A DNA stretch of 64,000 nucleotides from Enemella evansiae (GTDB lineage: Bacteria; Pseudomonadota; Alphaproteobacteria; Rhodobacterales; Rhodobacteraceae): contig JAFKDC010000012.1 in NCBI GenBank assembly GCA_017255395.1, positions 62,001-126,000 on the forward strand, given 5' to 3'. Shown here piece by piece: positions 45,487-55,246 of this stretch. A model generated the notes under the pieces. It made no database searches and was not told the DNA's origin. It saw only the letters and a list, made by a program, of their open reading frames with translations. A program made the translations under genes and the position numbers. Numbering within the stretch: the stretch's first letter is position 1; each line of letters begins with the position of its first letter.

Positions 45487-46548
45487 ATGGCACATTCAGG
45501 AGAAGGCTGCACCACGCGGTGCTGGGGGCTTGCGGCGATCATCGGCGCGTTGACCTTCCTCATGCTGCTGACGGCGGGCGACAAGTCTTTCGCGGCGGCG
45601 GCGGTCCTTGGCATTCTGACGGCGGTCCTGCTGGGCTTCCTCTTCACGTGGCTCTTCTGTGCCGACAGCAAGGCTGCCCCGGCACCGCGCGAGGCCGCGC
45701 CTGCGGCGCCGGTATCCGCCCCGACCTCGGCGGCGGTCTCTTCCGGTTCGGCCACCGCGGCGGGGGCGGCGGGCGCCGCGTCGGCGGTGGGGGCCGCTGC
45801 GGCGGGAACCGCGCTTGCGGGCGACGGCGCCGCGCAGGATGCGCCTCGGGCGGACCCAGCCCCGGGACCGGCGGCGGCGGCAGGGGCCGCTGAAAGCGCC
45901 GGCCAGACCGGATCGCGGGTGAAACCCAGTGCGGCGCTTGCGGGCGAGGCCGATCTTGACAGCCGCAAGGGCACATGGACATACGAGCGCGGGTCCGAAC
46001 CCGCCGCCGAAACGGCCCCGGCTGCGGACCCTGTACCAGAGCAGGCCGCAATGGCCGCCGAAGAGCCCGCTTCCGCACCGGCTTCCGATCCGCAGGATGC
46101 CCGCGTTCTGGTCAAACCGAGTAAAGCGCTGGCAGGCCAGCAGGACCTTGCCAGCCGCAAGGGGTCGTGGCGATACGAAGGTCCCTCGGACCGCCCGGCC
46201 CCGGCCAGCGCCGGGATTCCCGACTACGACAAGGATGGTGTGCAGGAAGGGACGGACGAGGGCAGCAAACCCGCCATGCTGGATGGCGCGCGCGAGGGCG
46301 GGCCGGATAACCTGAAGGAAATCAAGGGGATCGGTCCAAAGCTCGAGGCCCTGTGCCACAGCCTGGGCGTCTATCACTTCGACCAGATCGCCCATTGGAC
46401 CGCCGAAGAGGTGGCGTGGATGGACGCCAACCTTGAAGGCTTCCGGGGGCGCGTGTCGCGTGATCAATGGGTCGATCAGGCCAGGATCCTCGCCGCCGGG
46501 GGCGATACCGAATTCTCAAGACGTGTCGACGACGGGGACGTCTACTGA
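45487..46548 (+). CDS. Membrane-anchored helix-hairpin-helix protein in the nuo operon
   Basis: A 353-residue protein. Residues about 15-57 give two transmembrane helices. A long Ala/Pro/Glu-rich linker follows. Residues 145-167 and 209-231 are two copies of a 23-residue block with the pattern VKPS-ALAG--DL-SRKG-W-YE. Residues 274-353 are a helix-hairpin-helix module (LKEIKGIGPKLEAL, YHFDQIAHWT, VAWMDANLEGF, GRVSRDQWVDQA) close to that at the end of NuoE. GGGAGAG precedes the ATG. A 74-bp gap after nuoE leaves room for a weak internal promoter. Function unknown; it could tether or recruit complex I or nucleic acid at the membrane. Confidence 0.85.
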   Translation: MAHSGEGCTTRCWGLAAIIGALTFLMLLTAGDKSFAAAAVLGILTAVLLGFLFTWLFCADSKAAPAPREAAPAAPVSAPTSAAVSSGSATAAGAAGAASAVGAAAAGTALAGDGAAQDAPRADPAPGPAAAAGAAESAGQTGSRVKPSAALAGEADLDSRKGTWTYERGSEPAAETAPAADPVPEQAAMAAEEPASAPASDPQDARVLVKPSKALAGQQDLASRKGSWRYEGPSDRPAPASAGIPDYDKDGVQEGTDEGSKPAMLDGAREGGPDNLKEIKGIGPKLEALCHSLGVYHFDQIAHWTAEEVAWMDANLEGFRGRVSRDQWVDQARILAAGGDTEFSRRVDDGDVY

Positions 46549-46688
46549 CCCTGCGACAACGCCATGCCTTGCACGGGAACCGATCCTGTGCGAGGCGTCC
46601 CGTACGGGCACTGTTGGGGAGGAACGGCGCTTGAACCGGCGCGCGCGTTCGCGCGTGTCGATCCCGTATGTGGAGCGATGGAGTGACC

Positions 46689-47468
46689 ATGAAGACCCCG
46701 TATTTCACCATGACCCCCGACTATTCCCCGGTGGTCAGGATGATGGCGATGCAGACCGCTTTCGCCGTCGAGACGACCCAGAAAATGTTCGAGCTGGCGA
46801 TGCTGCCCTGGAAGGGCATGCCGACGCCCTACGGCCTGATGCGCGCCGGGTTGTGCGTGTCGAACCCGACCGCCGTCAAGGCCATGCCCGAGGCGCCCTC
46901 GACCGTCGATGAGGTGGTCAGGGAAGCGCGTCTGGTCGCCGAAAGGGCCGAGGCGGTGATCGAGGCCGCCGCCGAGAAGACCGAGGTTGCTGCCGAGAAG
47001 CCCAAGGCTGGGACGAAGGCGCCCGCGCCCGCGCCGGAACCACAGGCAAAGGTCGCCGTCAAGGCGCCCGTCGCCGAGACGAAGCCTGTCGAAACCAAAC
47101 CCGCAGGCTCTGTGAAACCGGCGGCCGAGCCGGTCAAAACCGCCTCGACAGAACCCGCCGCCCCGGCGCAGGCCAAGGCTCCGGCAACTCCGGTCGCCGC
47201 CGCCAAGGCGGCCGAGGCCACGGTCGCGCCCTTCGTCGAGCCGCTGAAGCTGGCCGCGCCCAAGGGCGAGGCGGACGATCTGACCGCGCTCAACGGCGTT
47301 GGACCGAAGCTGGCGGAGGCGCTGAACGCGCAGGGCATCTGGCACTACAGCCAGATTGCCGCCTGGACAGAGGCCAACGTGGCCTGGGTCGACGAGAACC
47401 TGCCGGGCGTGCGGGGCCGGGCCTCGCGCGACGGCTGGGTGGCTCAGGCCGCCACGCTGGCCAAGTGA
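46689..47468 (+). CDS. Helix-hairpin-helix protein with phasin-like N-terminus
   Basis: A 259-residue protein. The N-terminus (PDYSPVVRMMAMQTAFAVE, then TTQKMFELAMLPWKGMP) looks like an amphipathic phasin-like helix; this comparison is tentative. The middle is an Ala/Pro/Lys/Glu-rich low-complexity linker. Residues 196-259 are the third copy of the module (LTALNGVGPKLAEAL, WHYSQIAAWT, VAWVDENLPG, GRASRDGWVAQA), more diverged than the first two. It lies 14 bp upstream of a small membrane protein gene that precedes nuoF. Confidence 0.82.
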   Translation: MKTPYFTMTPDYSPVVRMMAMQTAFAVETTQKMFELAMLPWKGMPTPYGLMRAGLCVSNPTAVKAMPEAPSTVDEVVREARLVAERAEAVIEAAAEKTEVAAEKPKAGTKAPAPAPEPQAKVAVKAPVAETKPVETKPAGSVKPAAEPVKTASTEPAAPAQAKAPATPVAAAKAAEATVAPFVEPLKLAAPKGEADDLTALNGVGPKLAEALNAQGIWHYSQIAAWTEANVAWVDENLPGVRGRASRDGWVAQAATLAK

Positions 47469-47482
47469 CCTGACGCGCGGCG

Positions 47483-47701
47483 ATGGCGGATAACAAGGAC
47501 TTCAACCGGCGCGGACGCATGATCGCGCTGGTTATTGCGGGGACCGGCCTGTTCTGGATCGCCGCGACGATCATCGGGCAGATGCTGGAGTTCAGCCAGC
47601 GTCTGCGCGCTTTTATGGATCTTGCCGCCGGGGCGGGCTTCATCTGGGCGATTTGGATGATATACGGTTTGTGGCGGGATCGCCGGGAACATGAGGATTA
47701 A
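47483..47701 (+). CDS. Small DUF5337-like membrane protein
   Basis: A 72-residue protein with two predicted transmembrane helices (about 14-32 and 45-62) and a charged C-terminus (LWRDRREHED). It matches my recollection of DUF5337, a Rhodobacterales family found with nuo genes. It is tightly spaced, 3 bp before nuoF. A role in complex I assembly or stability is plausible only from position. Confidence 0.75.
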   Translation: MADNKDFNRRGRMIALVIAGTGLFWIAATIIGQMLEFSQRLRAFMDLAAGAGFIWAIWMIYGLWRDRREHED

Positions 47702-47704
47702 CAG

Positions 47705-49003
47705 ATGCTTCAGGACCAGGACCGGATCTTTACCAACCTCTACGGGATGCACGACCGAACGCTGGCCGGCGCCAAGAAGCGCGGCCATTGGGACGGCACC
47801 GCGGGCATTCTTGACAAGGGGCGGGACTGGATCATCGACCAGATGAAGGCCTCTGGCCTGCGCGGTCGCGGCGGCGCGGGCTTCCCGACCGGGTTGAAAT
47901 GGTCCTTCATGCCCAAGGAATCGGACGGTCGCCCGGCCTATCTGGTGGTGAACGCGGACGAATCCGAGCCAGGGACCTGCAAGGACCGCGAGATCATGCG
48001 CCACGATCCGCATACGCTGATCGAGGGCTGCCTGATCGCCAGTTTCGCGATGCAGGCCCATGCCTGCTATATCTACATCCGTGGTGAATACATCCGCGAG
48101 CGCGAGGCGCTGCAACGCGCCATCGACGAGGCCTATAAGGACGGTCTGATCGGCCCGAACGCCTGCGGCTCGGGCTACGACTTCGAACTTTTCCTGCACC
48201 ACGGCGCCGGGGCTTATATCTGCGGCGAGGAAACCGCGCTGCTGGAATCGCTCGAGGGCAAGAAGGGCATGCCCCGGATGAAGCCGCCGTTCCCGGCGGG
48301 GGCGGGGCTGTACGGCTGCCCGACCACGGTCAACAACGTCGAATCGATTGCCGTGGTGCCGACCATCCTGCGGCGCGGCCCCGAATGGTTCGCCAGCTTC
48401 GGGCGCCAGAACAACGCGGGCACCAAGCTCTTTGCCATCTCGGGCCACGTGAACCGGCCCTGCGTCGTCGAAGAGGCGATGTCGATTTCCTTCGAGGAAC
48501 TGATCGAAAAGCACTGCGGTGGCATTCGCGGCGGCTGGGACAACCTCAAGGCGGTGATCCCCGGCGGGTCTTCCGTGCCCTGCGTGCGCGGCGAGAAGAT
48601 GCGCGATGCGGTGATGGATTTCGACTACCTGCGCGGCGAGCTGGGGTCCGGCCTTGGCACGGCGGCGGTGATCGTGATGGATCAGTCCACCGACATCATC
48701 AAGGCGATCTGGCGGCTGGCGAAGTTCTACAAGCACGAAAGCTGCGGCCAGTGCACGCCCTGCCGCGAGGGCACGGGCTGGATGATGCGCGTGATGGACC
48801 GGCTGGTGCGCGGAGAGGCCGAGGTCGAGGAGATCGACATGCTTTTCGACGTGACCAAGCAGGTCGAGGGCCACACCATCTGCGCGCTCGGCGACGCGGC
48901 GGCCTGGCCGATTCAGGGCCTGATCCGCAACTTCCGGGACGAGATCGAGGACCGCATCAGGGCGCAGAAGACCGGTCGCGTCAGCGCCGTCGCGGCGGAA
49001 TAA
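47705..49003 (+). CDS. nuoF: NADH-quinone oxidoreductase subunit F (NADH-binding)
   Basis: A 432-residue subunit that binds NADH, FMN and cluster N3. Motifs are [16 protein letters not shown] for [39 protein letters not shown] for FMN, and the cluster cysteines in [12 protein letters not shown] with a further one in TICALGDAA. Length matches the family. A terminator-like hairpin follows 48 bp after the stop. Confidence 0.97.
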   Translation: MLQDQDRIFTNLYGMHDRTLAGAKKRGHWDGTAGILDKGRDWIIDQMKASGLRGRGGAGFPTGLKWSFMPKESDGRPAYLVVNADESEPGTCKDREIMRHDPHTLIEGCLIASFAMQAHACYIYIRGEYIREREALQRAIDEAYKDGLIGPNACGSGYDFELFLHHGAGAYICGEETALLESLEGKKGMPRMKPPFPAGAGLYGCPTTVNNVESIAVVPTILRRGPEWFASFGRQNNAGTKLFAISGHVNRPCVVEEAMSISFEELIEKHCGGIRGGWDNLKAVIPGGSSVPCVRGEKMRDAVMDFDYLRGELGSGLGTAAVIVMDQSTDIIKAIWRLAKFYKHESCGQCTPCREGTGWMMRVMDRLVRGEAEVEEIDMLFDVTKQVEGHTICALGDAAAWPIQGLIRNFRDEIEDRIRAQKTGRVSAVAAE

Positions 49004-49380
49004 CCGCGCTTTCCCGGGATAGACCACGCCTTATTCAATGACTGTAACAACCCTGCCGTGCGCGGCGGGGTTTTCGCTTCTATGGGGGCGTGTGGCAGGA
49101 TGTGATCAAGATGTGGGCAGACGGCAACGCAGAGCCCGCATTCACGTCATGGTAACTTTACAAAGCCACGCTGCCCGGAAATCCTGACGGGACAGGTCCG
49201 GGCGGGGTAAAGAGCTTCTGAAGAAGCGATTTGGCGCGCACGGGATGTCAGTCAAGGGCGGCGGGCGAAATTAACCGGCCCTTGCCCTTCCAGGGGCCGG
49301 ACAGTCCGGCCCCGACATGTCCCGCAGGCCGGTCCATGCGGGACATCCGGTAGACGAGCAGCGCAAGGGAAGATGGCAAG
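49004..49380. other. 377-bp gene-free interval inside the nuo operon
   Basis: After nuoF it contains a terminator-like hairpin and then an AT-richer stretch (about 49125-49190, CATGGTAACTTTACAAAG), which could carry a promoter for the nuoG segment. No gene is supported on either strand. Confidence 0.6.
49051..49074 (+). terminator. Terminator-like hairpin after nuoF
   Basis: CCCTGCCG (49051-49058) pairs with CGGCGGGG (49063-49070), one wobble, around a four-base loop, followed by TTTTCG. It would attenuate transcription between nuoF and nuoG. Confidence 0.6.
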
Positions 49381-49806
49381 ATGATCCAGACGACCAAGGC
49401 CCTTTTGATCGGCGCATACCTCTGCGGCGCCACCCTCGCCGGAACGGCACAGGCGGACAAGGCCGCCGCCCGGCTGATGGACATGATGCTTTACGAAGAT
49501 CAGGCCTATGGCGTGACCTTCGCGCAATACGAGGGCAGGACGGGCGCCACCGACGGCGTGATCGGTCTTGTCGGGAAGACCCTCACCCGTCCGGCGCGAG
49601 AGCCCGAAAGCACAGTGCATGTGCGCAGTGAAGGGGCGCCCGGCCTTGGTCCACGGGACCGGACGCTGGCGCGCGACCTGGCCAAGGCCTTCTGCGCGCA
49701 CCATGGCCTGACCGTCGCGGTCGACGCCGAATCGCGGTTTCAGGCCAACGGGGTCTGGACGTTCCGGAACCTCTGCCTGAACGCGCCCGACGTGCAGGGC
49801 TCCTGA
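49381..49806 (+). CDS. Exported protein of unknown function between nuoF and nuoG
   Basis: A 141-residue protein with a signal peptide of about 25 residues (MIQTTKALLIGAYLCGATLAG, cleavage near AQA). The mature part has two cysteines (AFCAHHG, NLCLN), which could pair. No family is recognised. GGAAG lies shortly before the ATG. It is the first gene after the terminator-like hairpin, in the same direction as nuo. Confidence 0.65.
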   Translation: MIQTTKALLIGAYLCGATLAGTAQADKAAARLMDMMLYEDQAYGVTFAQYEGRTGATDGVIGLVGKTLTRPAREPESTVHVRSEGAPGLGPRDRTLARDLAKAFCAHHGLTVAVDAESRFQANGVWTFRNLCLNAPDVQGS

Positions 49807-49826
49807 CCGGGGCAGGGGCAACGCGC

Positions 49827-50012
49827 CTACTTTGTGCCCGTCTCGTCTTTCAGGGTCTCTCGGTCCGTCGCGGGCATGCCCTCGGCGATATCGTCCGAGG
49901 TCTCGGGGTGTTTCTTGCGTCCGGCGGCCGGGTCGTCCGTGAAGCGGTCAGTCTGCTCTTCGGCGATGCGGTCCTTTTCGAACAGCGGGCGGCTGTGGAT
50001 GTCTTTGGTCAT
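49827..50012 (-). CDS. Small charged protein of unknown function
   Basis: A 61-residue hydrophilic protein (begins MTKDIHSRPLFEKDRIAEEQ, ends DRETLKDETGTK) with no hydrophobic core, likely disordered. It is real because AAGGAGG lies at ideal distance before the ATG and the coding frame ends cleanly. It is the only minus-strand gene within the nuo region, so it splits the operon transcriptionally. Function unknown. Confidence 0.7.
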   Translation of the reverse strand: MTKDIHSRPLFEKDRIAEEQTDRFTDDPAAGRKKHPETSDDIAEGMPATDRETLKDETGTK

Positions 50013-50173
50013 GTTGAATCCTCCTTGCCCTTAAAACCACCGGCGGCGCTTCGCGGTTCCCGGGATTTCCCCCCCCGCGCGGCTTGACCTTGGGCCGCGC
50101 AGGGGAGAAAGTGCGCCGGCGCAGCACCGGGCTGCCGCAATCGAAGCGTTGAGCGCGAAGGGAACGACAAGCC

Positions 50174-50521
50174 ATGGTGCGCGTGATCTGTCTTTTGCTG
50201 ATGGTGGTCTCTGTGGCGGGCTGCGGACGTCTTGGCTTCGGCCAGGGCTCGAAGCCGCTGTTCGACGGCCAGCGCTACAACAGTTCCGCGCGGGCGGTTG
50301 CCCGGTCGGACCGGCAGAACTTCGTGGCCACCGCGCGCCCCGTTGCCAAGTCGCTGGAAGGCGCCATCGCCGCCGCCGAATACGAAGGCATCCGCCACTG
50401 TATCACCTTCTACGGCACCTCGGACATCGACTGGCAGGTGGGGCCGGGCACGCCGCGCTCTTCGCTGCCGATCACGAAGAACACGGTGACGCTGCGCGGG
50501 TCCTGCCGCGATCCCGGCTGA
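50174..50521 (+). CDS. Small putative lipoprotein
   Basis: A 115-residue protein. MVRVICLLLMVVSVAGC ends in a lipobox with acylated C17. The mature part has two cysteines (RHCITFY, GSCRDPG) and a Ser/Arg-rich first half. The family is not known to me, though similar short lipoproteins are common in Rhodobacteraceae. The upstream region lacks an obvious strong promoter. Confidence 0.72.
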   Translation: MVRVICLLLMVVSVAGCGRLGFGQGSKPLFDGQRYNSSARAVARSDRQNFVATARPVAKSLEGAIAAAEYEGIRHCITFYGTSDIDWQVGPGTPRSSLPITKNTVTLRGSCRDPG

Positions 50522-50625
50522 TCGGGGAATTTCCGCCGAAAAGCACAAGTCGGGGGTCCGGTTATTGAATAGCCAGCGCGTGTGACCTTCATTCAGGGGG
50601 ACGTCCAATCCAAAGGAGCACCCCA

Positions 50626-51018
50626 ATGCGCCTGATTCCCGCCGCCCTGATCCTTGCCATGACGGCTGTCCAAGCGCAGGCCAAGCCGCCGCTGCGCGAT
50701 GTGCCGCAGATCGACAACGGCCTCATGGCCATCGCGATCGCCGACGAGATCCGCAAGAAATGCGATGGCATCGAGCCGCGCCTGATCCGGGCCATGTCAC
50801 AGCTCAACACCCTGAAGGGGATGGCCAGGGACATGGGGTACTCCAACGACGAGATCGACGATTACGTGACCTCGAAGGCGGAAAAGAAGCGTATGCGCAA
50901 GAAAGCCGAGGCCTATCTGTCCAGTCAGGGCGTCAACGCCAAGGATCGCGCGGCGCTGTGTGCCTATGGCAAGGCCGATATCGCGCGCGGCGGGCCGGTG
51001 GGCAGCTTCCTGCGGTGA
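50626..51018 (+). CDS. Exported DUF5333-like protein
   Basis: A 130-residue protein with a signal peptide (MRLIPAALILAMTAVQAQA). Mature features are IADEIRKKCDGIEPRLIRA, then a long helical basic segment (SKAEKKRMRKKAEAYL) and ALCAYGKADI; the two cysteines probably pair. This agrees with my memory of DUF5333, a Rhodobacterales family seen next to nuoG. A clear AAAGGAG precedes the ATG. Function unknown. Confidence 0.78.
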   Translation: MRLIPAALILAMTAVQAQAKPPLRDVPQIDNGLMAIAIADEIRKKCDGIEPRLIRAMSQLNTLKGMARDMGYSNDEIDDYVTSKAEKKRMRKKAEAYLSSQGVNAKDRAALCAYGKADIARGGPVGSFLR

Positions 51019-51238
51019 GGCCCTGCATTTCCGACTGATTTAATCGGGAATTACCGCATTCTTTTCAAATCGTTAAATTGCGCGGGCACGGGTTGCCCGC
51101 ACCCGCGCCCGCGTCGATTTTTCCCGCTTTTGGGCGGTCGCGCATCTGGTATCGGACAGGGATGCGCGGTAGAACGCCCTCGACCGCGGCTCATCTGCGG
51201 ATGAGCGCTGCCAGCCATGGAACTGGAAAGGCGCCAGC

Positions 51239-53263
51239 ATGTCCGATTTGCGCAAGATCAACATCGACGGAATCGAGTTGGAAGTGGATGGCGCCATGAC
51301 CCTGATTCAGGCCTGCGAGCAGGCCGGGATCGAGGTGCCGCGTTTCTGCTACCACGAGCGTCTGTCGATTGCGGGCAACTGCCGCATGTGCCTTGTCGAG
51401 GTCGTGGGCGGCCCGCCCAAGCCCGCCGCCTCTTGTGCGATGCAGGTCCGCGACCTGCGTCCCGGCAAGGACGGCGAGCCGCCGCAGGTCAAGACGAACT
51501 CTCCGATGGTCAAGAAGGCCCGCGAAGGGGTGATGGAGTTCCTGCTCATCAACCACCCGCTGGATTGCCCGATCTGCGATCAGGGCGGCGAATGCGACCT
51601 TCAGGATCAGGCCATGGCCTATGGCGTCGACTTCTCGCGCTACCGCGAGGCCAAGCGCGCCGTCGACGATCTGGATCTCGGCCCGCTGGTCGAGACGCAT
51701 ATGACGCGCTGCATTTCCTGCACCCGCTGCGTGCGCTTCACGACAGAGGTCGCGGGGATCACCCAGATGGGCCAGACCGGGCGCGGCGAGGATGCCGAGA
51801 TCACCTCTTACCTGAACCAGACGCTCGATTCGGAATTGCAGGGCAATATCATCGACCTCTGCCCGGTGGGGGCGCTGGTGTCCAAGCCCTATGCCTTCAC
51901 CGCCCGCCCGTGGGAGCTGACCAAGACCGAAACCATCGACGTGATGGACGCCCTTGGCTCTTCGATCCGCGTGGACACCAAGGGCCGCGAAGTCATGCGC
52001 ATCCTGCCGCGCAACCATGACGGCGTGAACGAGGAATGGATTTCCGACAAGACGCGCTTTGTCTGGGACGGGCTGCGCCGCCAGCGGCTGGACCGGCCCT
52101 ATGTGCGCGAGAACGGCAAGCTGCGCCCCGCCACATGGCCCGAGGCGCTGGAAAAGGCCGCCGGGGCGATCAAGGGCGCCAAGAGCCTCGCCGGGATTGT
52201 CGGCGATCTGGCCCCGGTCGAAGCGGCCTACAGCCTGAAGCAGATGGTCGAGGGGCAGGGCGGCGTCGTCGAGTGCCGCACCGACGGGGCCAAGCTGCCC
52301 GCGGGCAACCGCTCCGCCTATGTCGGGACCGCCTGCATCGAGGATATCGACGAGGCGACTGGCATCCTGCTGATCGGCTGCAATCCGCGTGTCGAGGCGC
52401 CGGTGCTGAACGCCCGCATCCGCAAGGCCTGGGCGCGTGGCGCGCAGGTCGGCGTGATCGGGCCGGTCGCGGATCTGACCTACGACGTCCAGGGCTTCGG
52501 CACGGACCGCAAGGCCTTGGCCGACCATCTGGAGCTCGCGCGCAGCGAGCCGGTCGAAGAGGGCGAGCGCGGCATCGTCATCGTCGGGCAGGGCGCCCTT
52601 GGCGAGGCGGACGGCGCGGCGGTGCTGGCCATGGCGATGCAGATCGCCGAGGCGCGTCAGGCCAGGCTGCTGATCCTGCACACCGCCGCCGCCCGGGTTG
52701 GCGCCATGGACGTGGGCGCCGTGACCGACCGTGGCATGGAGGCCGTCGCCGAGGCGGACGTGATCTACAACCTTGGCGCCGACGAGGTGGAAATCGCCCC
52801 GGGTGCCTTTGTCATCTATCAGGGCTCGCATGGCGACCGGGGCGCGCATCGTGCCGACGTGATCCTGCCCGCCGCCGCATGGACCGAAGAGCACGGGCTG
52901 TTCGTGAACACCGAAGGCCGCCCGCAACTGGCGCTGCGCGCCGGTTTCGCGCCGGGTGAGGCCAAGGAGAACTGGGCGATCCTGCGCGCGCTCTCTGCCG
53001 AACTGGGCGCGGCGCTGCCTTGGGACAGCCTTGCGCAGCTGCGGCAGGCGCTGGTGAAGGACGTGCCGCATCTGAAGAAGATCGACGCGGTGCCGGAAAA
53101 CGCCTGGCAGCCGCTCGACGCGGGGTCGCTGGGCGATGCGAGCTTCCGCACCGCCATCGCGGATTTCTACCTGACCAACCCCATCGCCCGGTCGTCCGAG
53201 GTCATGGCCGACCTCAGCCGTCGGGCCAAGGCGCGCGCGGAAGCCCCGCTTGCGGCGGAATGA
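51239..53263 (+). CDS. nuoG: NADH-quinone oxidoreductase subunit G
   Basis: A 674-residue subunit. The N-terminal ferredoxin domain holds [2Fe-2S] N1b ([15 protein letters not shown] and SCAMQV); [16 protein letters not shown] carries the N5 histidine and cysteines; [10 protein letters not shown] and [12 protein letters not shown] hold N4. A molybdopterin-enzyme-like domain without cofactor follows. The length is normal for alphaproteobacteria, shorter than in Escherichia. The 220-bp gap upstream has an AT-rich part (51040-51080) and a stem GCGGGCA/TGCCCGC (51082-51100), so a separate promoter is possible. Confidence 0.97.
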   Translation: MSDLRKINIDGIELEVDGAMTLIQACEQAGIEVPRFCYHERLSIAGNCRMCLVEVVGGPPKPAASCAMQVRDLRPGKDGEPPQVKTNSPMVKKAREGVMEFLLINHPLDCPICDQGGECDLQDQAMAYGVDFSRYREAKRAVDDLDLGPLVETHMTRCISCTRCVRFTTEVAGITQMGQTGRGEDAEITSYLNQTLDSELQGNIIDLCPVGALVSKPYAFTARPWELTKTETIDVMDALGSSIRVDTKGREVMRILPRNHDGVNEEWISDKTRFVWDGLRRQRLDRPYVRENGKLRPATWPEALEKAAGAIKGAKSLAGIVGDLAPVEAAYSLKQMVEGQGGVVECRTDGAKLPAGNRSAYVGTACIEDIDEATGILLIGCNPRVEAPVLNARIRKAWARGAQVGVIGPVADLTYDVQGFGTDRKALADHLELARSEPVEEGERGIVIVGQGALGEADGAAVLAMAMQIAEARQARLLILHTAAARVGAMDVGAVTDRGMEAVAEADVIYNLGADEVEIAPGAFVIYQGSHGDRGAHRADVILPAAAWTEEHGLFVNTEGRPQLALRAGFAPGEAKENWAILRALSAELGAALPWDSLAQLRQALVKDVPHLKKIDAVPENAWQPLDAGSLGDASFRTAIADFYLTNPIARSSEVMADLSRRAKARAEAPLAAE

Positions 53264-53665
53264 GTGAGCGTTTCCAGATCCATAGCGGCGCTGGTATCGG
53301 CCTGCGCGCTTCTGGCCTGCGAGGCAGAGCCGGTGCCGCGGGAGAGCCTGCCCTTCACCCCGGTCTACGAGGGCGTGGAAACGCGACTGCTGGACGGGGA
53401 CCTCGTCAGCTTCCTTGTGTCGATGCGCGGCGCGCGCGACCCGGAGGATGTCGAGCGCTACGCGGAATGCGCGGCGGCGCAATATGCGATCATCCGAGGC
53501 TACGGCTTTGCGCGGCATCTGCGCACGACGGTCGAGGAAGAGGCTGGTCTATGGCGCGGCGATGCGGTCTACACGATCTCGGCCGCGCTGCCCGCGGGGC
53601 TGAAGACAATCGACGCGGAGGTCACCGCCTTGGCCTGCGCGGAAAGCGGAATACCGATGGTGTGA
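53264..53665 (+). CDS. Putative lipoprotein between nuoG and nuoH
   Basis: A 133-residue protein starting at GTG directly after the nuoG stop. The sequence [14 protein letters not shown] fits a lipobox (LLAC) near residue 19. The mature part is mixed alpha/beta with cysteines in AECAAAQ and LACAESG. No family is recognised. It ends 7 bp before nuoH. An alternative ATG four bases earlier is in another frame and is rejected. Confidence 0.65.
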   Translation: MSVSRSIAALVSACALLACEAEPVPRESLPFTPVYEGVETRLLDGDLVSFLVSMRGARDPEDVERYAECAAAQYAIIRGYGFARHLRTTVEEEAGLWRGDAVYTISAALPAGLKTIDAEVTALACAESGIPMV

Positions 53666-53672
53666 GGACCTG

Positions 53673-54710
53673 ATGGACACATTTTTCTCCACGCCCCTGG
53701 GCACCTTCGTGATCATCCTTGCGCAATGCCTTGCGGTGCTGGGCTTCGTCATGATCTCGCTGCTGTTCCTCGTCTACGGCGACCGCAAGATCTGGGCGGC
53801 GGTGCAGATGCGGCGCGGCCCGAACGTGGTCGGCACATGGGGCCTGCTGCAATCGGTGGCCGATGCACTGAAATACGTGGTCAAGGAAGTGGTGATCCCG
53901 GCGGGCGCGGATCGCACGGTCTTTATCCTCGCGCCGCTGACCAGCTTTGTCCTGGCGGTGATCGCCTGGGCGGTGATCCCCTTCGCCGACGGCTGGGTGA
54001 TCTCGGACCTCAACGTCGCCATCCTGTATGTCTTCGCCGTCTCCTCGCTGGAGGTCTACGGCGTCATCATGGGCGGCTGGGCCTCGAACTCGAAATACCC
54101 GTTCCTGGGCTCGCTGCGCTCGGCCGCGCAGATGATCTCTTACGAGGTCTCGATCGGCCTGATCATCATTGGCGTGATCCTCTCGACCGGCTCGATGAAC
54201 TTCGGCGACATCGTCAAGGCGCAGGACACTGGCTGGGGCTTCTTCGGCTGGTACTGGCTGCCGCATTTCCCGATGGTTTTCCTGTTCTTCATCAGCGCGC
54301 TGGCGGAAACCAACCGCCCGCCCTTCGACCTGCCAGAGGCGGAATCGGAACTGGTGGCGGGCTATCAGGTCGAATACTCCGCAACGCCCTTCCTGCTGTT
54401 CATGGCGGGCGAATACATCGCGATCTTCCTGATGTGCGCGCTGACCACGCTGCTGTTCTTCGGCGGCTGGCTGTCGCCCATCCCGGGCCTGCCGGACGGC
54501 GCGCTGTGGATGGTCGCGAAGATGGCCTTCTTCTTCTTCCTCTTCGCCATGGTGAAGGCGATCACCCCGCGCTACCGCTATGACCAGCTGATGCGGATTG
54601 GCTGGAAGGTCTTCCTGCCGCTCTCGCTGGCCTGGGTCGTCGTGGTGGCCTTCCTGGCGAAATTCGAGGTGCTCGGCGGCTTCTGGGCCCGCTGGGCGGT
54701 GGGGGGCTAG
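53673..54710 (+). CDS. nuoH: NADH-quinone oxidoreductase subunit H
   Basis: A 345-residue membrane subunit with eight predicted helices, linking the peripheral arm and quinone site to the proton pumps. Conserved parts are [25 protein letters not shown], and the charged loop [21 protein letters not shown]. Length is normal. Confidence 0.97.
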   Translation: MDTFFSTPLGTFVIILAQCLAVLGFVMISLLFLVYGDRKIWAAVQMRRGPNVVGTWGLLQSVADALKYVVKEVVIPAGADRTVFILAPLTSFVLAVIAWAVIPFADGWVISDLNVAILYVFAVSSLEVYGVIMGGWASNSKYPFLGSLRSAAQMISYEVSIGLIIIGVILSTGSMNFGDIVKAQDTGWGFFGWYWLPHFPMVFLFFISALAETNRPPFDLPEAESELVAGYQVEYSATPFLLFMAGEYIAIFLMCALTTLLFFGGWLSPIPGLPDGALWMVAKMAFFFFLFAMVKAITPRYRYDQLMRIGWKVFLPLSLAWVVVVAFLAKFEVLGGFWARWAVGG

Positions 54711-54847
54711 GCCTTGGGTCCGAGAGCGACACACAGGCTTTGCCGCATCGACGCCCCGGCCTTTCCCGAGAAGGGGCGGGCGTTCGGTGCTATGCTGCGC
54801 AGAGCGGCGGGCCTGACGTCCGTCGCCTCTGACATGGGAGAACCCCG

Positions 54848-55246
54848 ATGAGCGACCTGAAGAACGCGATCCTCGACGCGAAATACGTCGACATGATCGA
54901 ACTGGGCGATTTCGTCGTTCGCGACACAGGCCTGCCGGATGTGGACAGCGACGGCAACCTGATGCCGCAGGCGACAGAGATCGCCGCCGCGCTGTTCCGC
55001 TGGGCCGCCGACGTGCAGGCCGCCGAGGCGAAGAAAGCCGCCGGGGCGCCGGAGCAGCCAGAGCCGGAACCCGCACATCCAGAGCCGGAAGCGGGGCAGC
55101 CGATGCGAAACCCCATGCAGGCGCCCGGCGCCAGCACCGGGTTTCAGGAATACGACGCCAATGGCGATCCGCTGATGGACGCCCCCGAGGCCGAGCGCCT
55201 CGAGGCCCGGATGCAGGGCGCATCGCAAACACAGGGGAGTTCTTGA
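54848..55246 (+). CDS. Acidic protein of unknown function before nuoI
   Basis: A 132-residue soluble protein (begins [20 protein letters not shown]) with a helical N-terminal half and an acidic Pro/Glu-rich second half ([12 protein letters not shown]). No signal or membrane segment. Its TGA overlaps the nuoI ATG (TGATG), indicating translational coupling. No family is recognised. GGGAGAA precedes the ATG, and the 137-bp upstream gap has a GC-rich hairpin. Confidence 0.68.
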   Translation: MSDLKNAILDAKYVDMIELGDFVVRDTGLPDVDSDGNLMPQATEIAAALFRWAADVQAAEAKKAAGAPEQPEPEPAHPEPEAGQPMRNPMQAPGASTGFQEYDANGDPLMDAPEAERLEARMQGASQTQGSS

